Of a stretch of DNA of 64,000 bases, positions 26,385-34,229 are shown in pieces. How positions within the stretch are numbered: position 1 is the first letter of the stretch; every line of letters begins with the position of its first letter. A program made the translations under genes and the position numbers. This stretch comes from Bradyrhizobium sp. WSM3983 (lineage in GTDB: Bacteria > Pseudomonadota > Alphaproteobacteria > Rhizobiales > Xanthobacteraceae). The DNA lies in the NCBI RefSeq assembly GCF_000473045.1, contig NZ_AXAY01000005.1, positions 93,501 through 157,500 on the forward strand, given 5' to 3'. The notes under the pieces are model-generated. The model did no database searches. It saw only the letters and a list, made by a program, of their open reading frames with translations, and was not told the DNA's origin.

Positions 26385-26885
26385 TCAGGGCTTGCCGATC
26401 ACCATCGCGATGGCGGCGGCCACGAACGGAAACGGCACCGAGACGGCGCAGCGGAACCAGACGAAACGGGCCGGCATGAACGGAATTTCCCACAAAATCA
26501 CCCGCTGGAAGGCGAACAGGGCCCAGGCCACGACATAGGCGACCACCTGCGGCACCCCGCCACCCGACTTCAGCGCCACTGTGCCAATTGAAAAGCCGAT
26601 CACCGGGCCGCCGGGCGTGGCAGCGCCGGCGACGACGGCGGTCGCAACCCCAAGCCAGCCGCTGTCCGGCCCGAGCCAGCCAGTGATCACCTCCTGCGGG
26701 ATGATGGCGGCGATGTAGCCGGAGCCGATCACGCCCAGCGCAATGCGCGGCACGATGTTGATGAAGTCCATCGAGCCTTCGCGCAATGAAGCCTTGAACA
26801 CCGGAGGGCCGCGGCGAAAGGCGATCAGGCCGACGCCGAACACCGAGCCCCACAGCAGGATGTCAATGAGAAGCGCGGCGCTCAA
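26385..26885 (-). CDS. permease, second half of a split ArsP/DUF318-type transporter
   Basis: 166 residues from a TTG start at 26885 whose TTGA overlaps the stop of the preceding permease gene. An ATG start would need a frame that runs deep into the neighbour. Four to five hydrophobic segments are present, with IPQEVITGWLGPDSGWLGVATAVVAGAATPGGPVIGFSIG as the most conserved block, the PF03773-like motif. The product and its upstream neighbour each carry one such block, so together they equal one full-length permease with two internal repeats. Substrate unknown. It lies upstream of, and is not controlled by, the zinc operon's Zur box. Confidence 0.75.
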   Translation of the reverse strand: MSAALLIDILLWGSVFGVGLIAFRRGPPVFKASLREGSMDFINIVPRIALGVIGSGYIAAIIPQEVITGWLGPDSGWLGVATAVVAGAATPGGPVIGFSIGTVALKSGGGVPQVVAYVVAWALFAFQRVILWEIPFMPARFVWFRCAVSVPFPFVAAAIAMVIGKP

Positions 26886-27493
26886 TTCTCGTCGTCCTTC
26901 GCGGCCGTCTGCGGATAGATCCGGACATAGACGAAGCGGCCGAGGGCGCCGGCGAGCACCGGCAGCGGCAGCGAGATCAGGATCCGCCACAGCGTGAAAT
27001 CGGTGCCCATGATCGGGATTTCCCAGGCGACCGCCCGGCCATAGCCGATCAACGTCCAGCTCACGACCATGGCAATGGTGGCGCCGAAATCGGCGCCGAC
27101 CGCGAGCAGCGCGCTTGCCACCGGATAGGCGGTGAAGGGACCGCCTGGCAGGATCGCGCCGAAGGCGGTGCCGACCAAAAGGCCCATCAGGCCGGATTTC
27201 GGGCCGAGCGAGCGCGAGACTTTTTCGTGCGGCAGGATCTCGGAGATGAAGGCGCCGAGCAGGCAGCCCGCCAGCACGCGTGGCAGGATGCCGCCGAACA
27301 GCGAGAGATCATGGGTGAGAATTTCCAGGACACCGTCGGTGCCGTCACGCCGCCAGACCAGCCCTGCGCTCACCGCCACCAGGGCCGCGATGATGATGGT
27401 CGACCAGCCGATCGGCTTGCGCACCCGTCCCGGCCGCGGCTCGGATTCCGCGTCGTCGGCAGGCGCGGGACTTTTCGGGGAAGGTTCTGACAA
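26882..27493 (-). CDS. permease, first half of a split ArsP/DUF318-type transporter
   Basis: 203 residues. A 38-residue hydrophilic, Pro/Ser/Asp-rich cytoplasmic tail precedes TM segments WSTIIIAALVAVSAGLVW, LFGGILPRVLAGCLLGAFI and others. The conserved block ILPHEKVSRSLGPKSGLMGLLVGTAFGAILPGGPFTAYPVASAL mirrors the block in the next gene. The stop overlaps the TTG start of that gene. The pair probably assembles as a heterodimer, replacing the usual single chain of about 350 residues. Related proteins export organo-arsenicals or are uncharacterised. Confidence 0.8.
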   Translation of the reverse strand: MSEPSPKSPAPADDAESEPRPGRVRKPIGWSTIIIAALVAVSAGLVWRRDGTDGVLEILTHDLSLFGGILPRVLAGCLLGAFISEILPHEKVSRSLGPKSGLMGLLVGTAFGAILPGGPFTAYPVASALLAVGADFGATIAMVVSWTLIGYGRAVAWEIPIMGTDFTLWRILISLPLPVLAGALGRFVYVRIYPQTAAKDDEN

Positions 27494-27607
27494 CGGGCTT
27501 GGTCGGTTCGAGGGTGGTGCCCGTCCTGATTAAGTGCGCCGTGGAGGCGATGCAAACGGAACGATGACAGACCCGTGCGCGCGCCACGCAGGGCAATTCC
27601 GCACAGC

Positions 27608-27634
27608 AAAAAGGCGGCCGCGTGAGCGACCGCC
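27608..27634 (-). terminator. intrinsic terminator for sodB
   Basis: On the minus strand GGCGGTCGC-TCAC-GCGGCCGCC makes a 9-bp stem (one T-G pair) with a 4-nt loop, followed by TTTTT. It lies 145 bp after the sodB stop, on the far side of repeat copy 27647-27771. Confidence 0.75.
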
Positions 27635-27646
27635 CTTCTCCATTCT

Positions 27647-27771
27647 GTCATTCCGGGGCGGCGCGCCAATGCCGAGCCCGGAATCCATCAGACGTCAGCC
27701 CGAATGGATAAATGGATTCCCAGATGCGCAATTGCGCATCCATAGCTCGCGCTTCGCGCGCCCGGAATGAC
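27647..27771. repeat. intergenic palindromic repeat, family A copy 2
   Basis: Starts GTCATTCCGGGGC and ends GCGCCCGGAATGAC. It is about 20 bp longer than the other three copies because of an extra inner hairpin, ATGCGCAATTGCGCAT at 27724-27739. It lies between the sodB stop and the sodB terminator. Confidence 0.7.
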
Positions 27772-27778
27772 TCAGGCC

Positions 27779-28375
27779 TTACGCCTTGTCGAACAGGGAC
27801 TCGACGTATTCCCAGTTCACGAGGTTCTCGACGAACGCCTTGAGATAGTCGGGACGGCGGTTGCGATAGTCGATGTAGTAGGAATGCTCCCAGACGTCGC
27901 AGCCGAGGATCGGGGTGGCGCCGTGCACCAGCGGATTCTCGCCATTCGGGGTCTTGGAGATTTCGAGCTTGCCGTTCTTGACCTGGAGCCAGCACCAGCC
28001 GGAGCCGAACTGGCCGACGCCGGCCGCCTGGAAGTCGGTCTTGAACTTCTCGAAGCCGCCGAGGTCTTCGTTGATCTTCTTCTCGAGCTTGCCCGGCAGC
28101 TTGGTGCCGCCGCCATTGGGCTTCATCCAGCTCCAGAAGTGGATGTGGTTGTAGTGCTGGCCGGCATTGTTGAACACCGCGGGATTCTTGCCGAACGAGC
28201 CCTTGACGATCTCTTCAAGGGACTTGCCTTCCCATTCGGTGCCCTTGAGCGCGTTATTGCCGTTGGTGACGTAGGCCTGATGATGCTTGTCGTGGTGGAA
28301 TTCCAGCGTCTCCTTCGACATGAACTGGCCGAGGGCGTCATAGGCGTAAGGGAGGGGGGGCAGCGTAAAGGTCAT
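27779..28375 (-). CDS. sodB: superoxide dismutase, Fe/Mn type
   Basis: 198 residues from ATG 28375 (MTFTLPPLPYAYDALGQ). Metal ligands are visible: the first His in LEFHHDKHHQAYV (about residue 27), the second in AGQHYNHIHFWSWMKP, and Asp/His in GCDVWEHSYYIDYRNRRPDYL. The GVGQFGSGWCWLQV segment resembles iron-type enzymes. It converts superoxide to oxygen and peroxide in the cytosol. It is monocistronic, ending at an intrinsic terminator that lies beyond a repeat element. Confidence 0.96.
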   Translation of the reverse strand: MTFTLPPLPYAYDALGQFMSKETLEFHHDKHHQAYVTNGNNALKGTEWEGKSLEEIVKGSFGKNPAVFNNAGQHYNHIHFWSWMKPNGGGTKLPGKLEKKINEDLGGFEKFKTDFQAAGVGQFGSGWCWLQVKNGKLEISKTPNGENPLVHGATPILGCDVWEHSYYIDYRNRRPDYLKAFVENLVNWEYVESLFDKA

Positions 28376-28610
28376 GGGTTCTTGTCCGCAACTGAGTGGG
28401 GAACGTTCTAACGGTGACCCCTTATAGAAGGTTCCGACGCCGTTAAATACCGCCAATTTTCGAAAAGCCATGATGCGATCGCGTGGGGGTGATTGCACAA
28501 CTTCGCCGCAGGCAAGTGGATGTTCACCCAAGTGTGCTGCAAAATATCATTGCCTTTGAACCGCTTATGACAGAACGAATGCACCACCCAGCCCGGGACA
28601 AGACAGAGCC

Positions 28611-29138
28611 ATGAGTATCGAAATCGACATTTTGAACGGCGACGCCTCGTGGCCGATCGCGCAACCGCTGCTCGGCGCAGTCTGGGGACGCGATGCTGCC
28701 GAGAAGCCGTCCTGGAGCCACGTCAAATGGGCCCATGCCGATCTGCGCGTCCTGATTGAGACGCCCGAGGACGGCCTAGTCTGCCATGTCGGCATCTATT
28801 TCCGCACCGTCACCTGGAATGGTCAGAAAGCACATATCGGCGGCATCGGCGGCGTCTGCACGCGCGAGGATCGCCGGGGCCGCGGCTATGCCACCATGGC
28901 GATCGACGCGGCGGTGCATACCATGCGCGCCAACGATGCGGTTCGCTTCGCGATCCTGTTCTGCGAGCCGCACAATGTCGCGTTCTACGAGGCCCGCAAA
29001 TGGCGCGCCTTCACCGGCGACATCTATTGCGAACAGCCGGAGGGCCGCGTCCGCTTCACGCATATGGCGCCCTACGTGTTCGACATCGTCCGTGCGCCGA
29101 CGCTCGGCACCATCGACCTCTGCGGCCTGCCGTGGTGA
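28611..29138 (+). CDS. GNAT-family N-acetyltransferase
   Basis: 175 residues. The acetyl-CoA motif is GGVCTREDRRGRGYATMAIDAAVHTMRANDAVRFAILFCEPHNVAFYEARKWRAF (about residues 80-135), with the R-G-R-G-Y loop typical of the fold and a layout reminiscent of aminoglycoside 2'-N-acetyltransferases. No resistance activity can be claimed from this. It stands alone, divergent from sodB. Confidence 0.82.
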   Translation: MSIEIDILNGDASWPIAQPLLGAVWGRDAAEKPSWSHVKWAHADLRVLIETPEDGLVCHVGIYFRTVTWNGQKAHIGGIGGVCTREDRRGRGYATMAIDAAVHTMRANDAVRFAILFCEPHNVAFYEARKWRAFTGDIYCEQPEGRVRFTHMAPYVFDIVRAPTLGTIDLCGLPW

Positions 29139-29238
29139 AATATTCACTGGGGCAAATGAGCGCAGGAATGTGATTCCATCAGGCGTTGCACGATTCTGAT
29201 TTGCTGCTATGGAGACGCCTCCATTCCGAGGCCCTTCC

Positions 29239-29676
29239 ATGTCCCGCAGATTCGCCGTCCTCTCCATCCTCCTGGCTGCGCTGTCCGGCGCGACCGCGCA
29301 TGCGCAAAGTGCTGACGCGAGCGGGACCTGGCTGACCCAGGCCGGCGATGCGCGCGTGAAGATCAGCAAATGCGGCGGCGGCATTTGCGGTGTCATCGTC
29401 TGGCTGCGCGAACCCACCGACACCGCGACCGGCCAGCCCGCGACCGACAGCAAGAATCCCAATCCCGCGCTCGCCAGGCGCCCGATGATCGGGCTGCCGC
29501 TGTTCTCCGGCATGCAGCCGTCGGGCCCGAACAAATGGTCTGGCCAGATCTACAATGCCGATGACGGCAGCACCTATGCGAGCAGTGTCACCTTGACAGG
29601 CGCGGAAGCGCTGCGGGTCGAAGGCTGCGTCGGCGCACTCTGCGGCGGCGAGACCTGGACGCGGGCGGGACGTTAG
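29239..29676 (+). CDS. DUF2147 secreted protein
   Basis: 145 residues from ATG 29239. A signal peptide (MSRRFAVLSILLAALSGATAHA) precedes the DUF2147 domain: SGTWLTQAGDARVKISKCGGGICGVIVWLREP, then KWSGQIYNADDGSTYASSVTLTGAEALRVEGCVGALCGGETWTR. Two cysteine pairs suggest disulfides in the periplasm. The family is widespread in alphaproteobacteria and has no established function. The stop overlaps by 4 bp that of the convergent DUF3095 gene. Confidence 0.88.
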   Translation: MSRRFAVLSILLAALSGATAHAQSADASGTWLTQAGDARVKISKCGGGICGVIVWLREPTDTATGQPATDSKNPNPALARRPMIGLPLFSGMQPSGPNKWSGQIYNADDGSTYASSVTLTGAEALRVEGCVGALCGGETWTRAGR

Positions 29677-30827
29677 GTCGCGGCCGCTACCATCGCCTTG
29701 AGCGCCGTCGCTGCCGAGGCGTAGCCGCCCCGCGCGCCGTCGATGAAGTGCACGTGATCGCTGCGCAACGCTGAAGGCGTGAAGCAGGTCATCATCGCGG
29801 CATCCTGCTGATAAAGCCCGTAGCGCACGACGCCATCGCGCGCAGCAGTGGCGAGGCGATCGCTCAAGGCGCGATCGAGTTCCGGCGTGCAGTCGAGGAT
29901 CATGCGCAGGCCGTCGTCATATTTACGGAAGTCGGAATTCTCGACCACCTGGCGCTTGTAGACCTTCGGCAGGAAGCCGCCGACCTTGATGTCGAATCGC
30001 ATCAGGACATAGGCGAAAAACGTATAGGCGAGCACGCCGGCGCGGCGCTTGAGCAACGACCCGCCACGGATCGCCCGCGCCTCGTAGTCCAGGCCTTGCG
30101 GCGGCCATTTCAGCGGCGGCCCCTGCGGTGGCACGGGACGGCCGGACTCCGGACTGCGCTCGACGAGATGGATAATGTCCTCGATCACCTTGCGGAAGGC
30201 CTGCGGATCGGCGCCGCTTGCCGGCATCACCAGCACCGACAGGATCAGTCCGCGCGAGGCAGGCATCACCTCGAAGCGGCAGGACAGGCCGGAGAGATCG
30301 GGCTGCGTGCCCGGCGGCGCCTCAGCGACGGCGAACTCGCCCCGCTTCATCGCGGCATCGGCCCAGGCGAGCCCGCCGCCGGAGAACATCGCATAGGACA
30401 AATTGGCCGACGGACCGAAGCGCGCGACGCGCACGTCCCGACCTTGCGCCCTTATGGCGCTCACCGGCACCAGCGCGACGCGCATTTTGAGATCGAGGTC
30501 TTCCCGCACCCAGGTCGCCGTCGCAGCCAAAGCTTCGCGCGCCGCATCGAGATCGGCCGGCGCGACTGCAAAACTGGCGCCGTCACCGCCGAACACGAAG
30601 GGAAATTCACGTCCCTCCAGCGCATTCGTCACCGCAGCGATCACGGCGGCCCCGGCCATGTTCACCGCCTTGTAGCGCTGCGCCGCAATCGCCTTGGTGG
30701 AATCGACGATGTCGGCAACACCGACGCTCCAGTCCTCCGGCAGCGGCGAATAGAGCTTGGGCTCCATCAGGCTCGTGAAGCCGCGGAAGACAGGGATGCT
30801 GCCGTAAAAGGATTCGCCTGAGATCAT
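29673..30827 (-). CDS. DUF3095 (adenylate-cyclase-like) protein
   Basis: 384 residues from ATG 30827 (MISGESFYGSIPVFRGF). The N-terminal segment WSVGVADIVDSTKAIAAQRYKAVNMAGAAVIAAV (about residues 35-68) and EFPFVFGGDGASFAV match the start of a class-III nucleotide cyclase fold: an Asp in DIVDST and the GGDG turn would be metal ligands. The rest, including LAYTFFAYVLMRFDIKVGGFLPKVYKRQVVENSDFRKYDDGLRMILDC, is specific to DUF3095. It could make a cyclic nucleotide, but family activity is unproven to my knowledge. It is monocistronic. Confidence 0.85.
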   Translation of the reverse strand: MISGESFYGSIPVFRGFTSLMEPKLYSPLPEDWSVGVADIVDSTKAIAAQRYKAVNMAGAAVIAAVTNALEGREFPFVFGGDGASFAVAPADLDAAREALAATATWVREDLDLKMRVALVPVSAIRAQGRDVRVARFGPSANLSYAMFSGGGLAWADAAMKRGEFAVAEAPPGTQPDLSGLSCRFEVMPASRGLILSVLVMPASGADPQAFRKVIEDIIHLVERSPESGRPVPPQGPPLKWPPQGLDYEARAIRGGSLLKRRAGVLAYTFFAYVLMRFDIKVGGFLPKVYKRQVVENSDFRKYDDGLRMILDCTPELDRALSDRLATAARDGVVRYGLYQQDAAMMTCFTPSALRSDHVHFIDGARGGYASAATALKAMVAAAT

Positions 30828-31052
30828 CGGGTGATGCCGGATGGTTGGGAAGCGCGTCCGAACGAGATACGTGGCAGGATCGACCGGGGTTCGCCGGGGC
30901 GTGCCCTTCGGGGCCCCGATCATTGGCCGAAATCGTCCCGGACAACAAGGCCGCGCCGCAATGCCGCACGACGTCATTGATCGGCATCAAACAGCCGGCC
31001 GGGGATCACGCTACGGTTGGATCAACTTAGAGACTTGCGCGGGATAATCGAG

Positions 31053-31379
31053 GTGTCTGACATCATCAGTGCCGTAAAACTGCCGGAAGGGCTAACTGCG
31101 GCCGTGGATGCCTGGGCTCGGACTCATCACCTGTCACGCTCGGAAGCAATCTGCAAGCTGGTCGATTTCGGCCTCAGAAGCGCACCCACGGCGCCGGCCT
31201 CAGCGCAAACGGTCACGTCAGACGCTACGAGAATTGAGGAAATCGCGGCGCACGAGATCGAGGGCCTGCTCGATCCCGCGCTGGCCGCAGATGAACGCGA
31301 GCGTCGCGTTCGCCGCCTGACCGAAGGGCCGCCGGAATTCTCGCACGAGCGGATTGATCTGCCGAAACACCGGACGTGA
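31053..31379 (+). CDS. small ribbon-helix-helix-like protein
   Basis: 108 residues from GTG 31053. The N-terminal VKLPEGLTAAVDAWARTHHLSRSEAICKLVDFGL has the short strand plus two helices of an RHH/CopG DNA-binding fold. The remaining 60 residues are acidic/Arg-rich with DERERRVRRLTEGPPEF. A TTG start at 31017 would add 12 residues. It could be an antitoxin or a local regulator, but no toxin gene is adjacent. Confidence 0.6.
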   Translation: MSDIISAVKLPEGLTAAVDAWARTHHLSRSEAICKLVDFGLRSAPTAPASAQTVTSDATRIEEIAAHEIEGLLDPALAADERERRVRRLTEGPPEFSHERIDLPKHRT

Positions 31380-31392
31380 GCGCCGACGCGCG

Positions 31393-31620
31393 CTAGTGCA
31401 GCTTTTCGTCCTTGCGCATCGCCGATGCCGGCACGTCATGACAGCCGATCAGCTGCACGAATTGCTGCGGATACATTTCGTGGCCGTGGCTGCCGGAATT
31501 TTGATGCGACATCGGTGGGCAACGGGCATTGTCCAGTTTCGCGGGCGATGGTTCCACGGCCGTTTGGCCGTGACTTGCAACGGTGAGGTCTGACGTAGCC
31601 ATGTTTTGAGAGGCGGCCAT
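31393..31620 (-). CDS. hypothetical 75-residue protein
   Basis: 75 residues from ATG 31620, with a good ribosome site GGGAGC six nt upstream. The sequence is polar, with His, Met and Cys pairs (RCPPMSHQNSGSHGHEMYPQQFVQLIGCHDVPASAMRKDEKLH) and no hydrophobic helix. No family is recognised. The long overlapping frames on either strand here have weaker starts. It is convergent with the RHH gene, 13 bp apart. Confidence 0.4.
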   Translation of the reverse strand: MAASQNMATSDLTVASHGQTAVEPSPAKLDNARCPPMSHQNSGSHGHEMYPQQFVQLIGCHDVPASAMRKDEKLH

Positions 31621-31748
31621 GGACTGCTCCCTGTTTGTTTAGGGCAGTTCGATTGACGTAACCCAATCGATGACAAAGCATCTTACGACCAAATCCGGCT
31701 CGATGTCATTGCGCCTGATCGACTCGATTGCGGCGGCCAAGTTCCGTC

Positions 31749-32471
31749 TTAGGCCGTATTCCCGGCGTCGACCGTGAACACTGTGCCGGTGACATTGCGG
31801 CCGCCCTCGCCGAGCAGATATTCCACCATGCGCGCGACGTCGTCGGTCTCCGGCAGGCGCCGCAGCGCGCTGCGGCCGGCGATGCGCTTGCGGGCGTCGT
31901 CGGAGAGATTATGCGTCAGCTCGGTATCGATAAAGCCGGGCGCGATCGCGTTCACGGTGATGCCGAGCTTGCCGACCTCGCGCGCGAGCGAGCGGGTGAA
32001 GCCGGTAGCGGCGGCCTTGGTCGCGCCATACACGGAGAGGCCGTTATAGCCTGTCGTCGCGATGATCGAGGAGATGTTGATGATGCGGCCGGCGCCATCG
32101 GCCATCATCTGGCGCGCGACATATTTGGTGAGGATGATCGGCGACAGCACGTTGAGCTGAACCAGCGCCTCGATCTCGGAATTGTGCATGGTGGCGAGCA
32201 GGCCCTCGGTGCCGAGGCCAGCATTGTTGACGAGGCCGTAGGTCGGACCGAACTCGTCGCGCACGAGCTTGGCGAAAGCGGGGATCGCGTCGATCACCGC
32301 GAGGTCGCAGGCGCGAAAATGCAGGCTGCCCTCGGACCCGGCGATCGCGGCCTTGAGCTCGTCGCTCTCGCGCCGCGCGGCCGCGATCACGTTGTATCCG
32401 GCGCCGACCAGACGCTTGCCGATCGCAAGACCAATGCCGCGGCTGCCGCCGGTAACGAGAACATTATGCAT
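31749..32471 (-). CDS. short-chain dehydrogenase/reductase, FabG-like, of the ACP operon
   Basis: 240 residues. SDR motifs are VTGGSRGIGLAIGKRLV (TGxxxGIG, about residues 6-22), NNAG (about 85), catalytic Ser in NISSIIATTGYNGLSVYGATKAA with YxxxK, and the adenine-side PGFIDTELT. It is most similar in layout to 3-oxoacyl-ACP reductases. Its start overlaps the AMP-ligase stop by 8 bp, and that ligase overlaps the carrier protein gene, so this reductase probably works on the acyl group held by the neighbouring ACP. Confidence 0.9.
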   Translation of the reverse strand: MHNVLVTGGSRGIGLAIGKRLVGAGYNVIAAARRESDELKAAIAGSEGSLHFRACDLAVIDAIPAFAKLVRDEFGPTYGLVNNAGLGTEGLLATMHNSEIEALVQLNVLSPIILTKYVARQMMADGAGRIINISSIIATTGYNGLSVYGATKAAATGFTRSLAREVGKLGITVNAIAPGFIDTELTHNLSDDARKRIAGRSALRRLPETDDVARMVEYLLGEGGRNVTGTVFTVDAGNTA

Positions 32472-33846
32472 CGGTGCGCGCCAATTTGCCGGCCGGGGTA
32501 ACGTCGAGCGCCTCGACGAAGCGGATCACCGCCGGCACCTTGTACGACGCCAGCTGCGCGCGGCACTGATCCAGGATCTGGTCTCGGATTTCCTTTGCGC
32601 GTGCCTGGTCGGTACCGTCGGCGAGGATCACGTCGGCGACGACGATGCCGCCCGTGATCGGGCTGCGCCGCGATTTCGCCCGCGACATCCGCACGTCGGG
32701 ATGACGGTTGATCGCCGCCTCGATCTCTTCCGGGTGAACTTTCAGCCCGCCGATATTGATGATGCCGCCGCGGCGGCCGACGAAATAATAGCGGTCGCCG
32801 CGCAGTTCGACGATATCGCCACTGTCGACGAAACCGTCGCCGTCGGTGAGCGCAGCCGCGTTGCGGCCGATATAAGCGTGCGCCGTCCGCGTCGAGCGGA
32901 TGCGCAGGGAGCCATCGACGACCTTCATCTCGACGCCGTTGCGGTTGCCGAGATAGTTCGCCGGAAAACCTTCGAGCCCGTCATTGACGGCGAAGCCGAC
33001 GCCGGCCTCGGTCGAGGCGTAGGCGTGGCCGACGGAGGAATTGGGGAATGCCGCCTTGAGGCCGTCGAGCACCGCCTGGTCGGCGATCTCGCCGGAGAGG
33101 CGAACATAGCCCGGCGCGAACTGCGCGGCCGAGCCGCTCATCAGAAGCTTGCGCCAGTGCGAGGGCGTGCCGGAAATGTGGGAGACACCGCGCGCGTTCA
33201 GCCGGGTAACGTGATCGGCAAGCGCCTCGTGCGGATCCGACAGCACCATCGAGCCGCCGGAGAGGATGGCGCGGAGAAAGATCTGCAGACCGCCATAGCG
33301 GCGGATGTCATAGAACGTGGCCCAGACCGGCGCGGGTCCCTTCGCGGGACCTTCGGCGACGATCGCGCCAGTCAACGCTTCCAGCGTGTGGCCGACAATT
33401 TTCGGCACGCCCGACGTGCCCGAAGTGAGCATCAGCCATTCGGTGGCGCGCTCGGTCTTGGCGGGCGTGGTGGCTTGAAGCGGCAAGTCTGCGGTGACGA
33501 TCAGCGACACGCCGGTCGCGGCCCATCGATCGGGCTCGTCGGTGACGACGGCATCGACCCCTGCATCGGCGATCAGCGCGTCCAGATGCCCCGGGTTGAG
33601 ATCCGGCGGACATAGCAGCATGCGACGGGCGATGCCGTCGAGTTCGATCATGGCCAAGCCCGACCGGAGCTGGTCGGACAATTTCAGCAGCACGGCGCGA
33701 CCGGACAGCTCGCGCAAGCGGCCGCCGAGGACGGTCTGCGACAGGATATCGGTCAGCGACACCACATGGTGCGCATCCGACAGCGTTCGGCCGGTCAGCT
33801 CCGCGCCGAGACGGTCACGAAGCGCAAAGATCTCACGCGGGGACAT
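32464..33846 (-). CDS. AMP-dependent acyl ligase of the ACP operon
   Basis: 460 residues from ATG 33846 (MSPREIFALRDRLGAELTG). Adenylation motifs are LMLTSGTSGVPKIVGHT (A3, about residue 145), YASTEAGVGFAV (A5), FVDSGDIVELRGDRYYFVGR (A7/A8) and the catalytic Lys in TPAGKLARTDA at the very C-terminus. It is shorter than fatty-acyl-CoA ligases (roughly 500-600), and the C-terminal domain ends right after the Lys. The gene overlaps both the upstream ACP gene (14 bp) and the downstream SDR gene (8 bp), so the likely job is loading an acyl group onto that ACP. Acyl substrate unknown. Confidence 0.9.
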   Translation of the reverse strand: MSPREIFALRDRLGAELTGRTLSDAHHVVSLTDILSQTVLGGRLRELSGRAVLLKLSDQLRSGLAMIELDGIARRMLLCPPDLNPGHLDALIADAGVDAVVTDEPDRWAATGVSLIVTADLPLQATTPAKTERATEWLMLTSGTSGVPKIVGHTLEALTGAIVAEGPAKGPAPVWATFYDIRRYGGLQIFLRAILSGGSMVLSDPHEALADHVTRLNARGVSHISGTPSHWRKLLMSGSAAQFAPGYVRLSGEIADQAVLDGLKAAFPNSSVGHAYASTEAGVGFAVNDGLEGFPANYLGNRNGVEMKVVDGSLRIRSTRTAHAYIGRNAAALTDGDGFVDSGDIVELRGDRYYFVGRRGGIINIGGLKVHPEEIEAAINRHPDVRMSRAKSRRSPITGGIVVADVILADGTDQARAKEIRDQILDQCRAQLASYKVPAVIRFVEALDVTPAGKLARTDA

Positions 33847-34078
33847 TTTCGTAGGCCCGCACGAAATCGCCCACGGTGGCGGGGAACGCGGCGTCCTCGG
33901 AAATGGTGAAGGGATCGACGCCGGTCTCGTCCTCGAGACGCGCGACCAGGATCGCGAAGGCGAGCGAGTCAAAGCCCGTCTCGTGCAGGGACAGATCGTC
34001 CGAGAGGGCGGGAAGCGTGACGTGCTGTTCCTTGGCGATCTGCTGGATCGCTTCAATGACCTTGGACCGTACCGACAT
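33833..34078 (-). CDS. acyl carrier protein of the AMP-ligase/SDR operon
   Basis: 81 residues. The phosphopantetheine serine is in ETGFDSLAFAILVARLEDETG (DSL motif, about residue 37). The overall helical, acidic sequence fits an ACP but differs from the primary fatty-acid AcpP. The next gene starts inside the 3' end. It is preceded by AGGAAGAGG and by the 14-mer TTAGTTAATCGATC at 34097-34110, which recurs near the tetR gene. Confidence 0.9.
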   Translation of the reverse strand: MSVRSKVIEAIQQIAKEQHVTLPALSDDLSLHETGFDSLAFAILVARLEDETGVDPFTISEDAAFPATVGDFVRAYENVPA

Positions 34079-34096
34079 GGCTTGCTCGCCTCTTCC

Positions 34097-34110
34097 TTAG
34101 TTAATCGATC
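34097..34110. promoter_or_regulatory. candidate TetR operator upstream of the ACP operon
   Basis: TTAGTTAATCGATC differs at one position from TTAGTCAATCGATC on the minus strand at 55186-55199, in the tetR-thiolase gap. It lies 18 nt upstream of the ACP start. A 10-base core, AGTTAATCGA, is also found at 36130-36139, upstream of the FATP-like ligase. Confidence 0.5.
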
Positions 34111-34229
34111 GTATGTCTTTGCGGCGGCTCTTGATGACCGCCTCCCATGGCCGTCTGTTTACCCGACAGAAGTAAATGGCCTCTTGGACAATTCAGATAA
34201 AATTGGACCCATCTCCGGATTTTGCTGTG

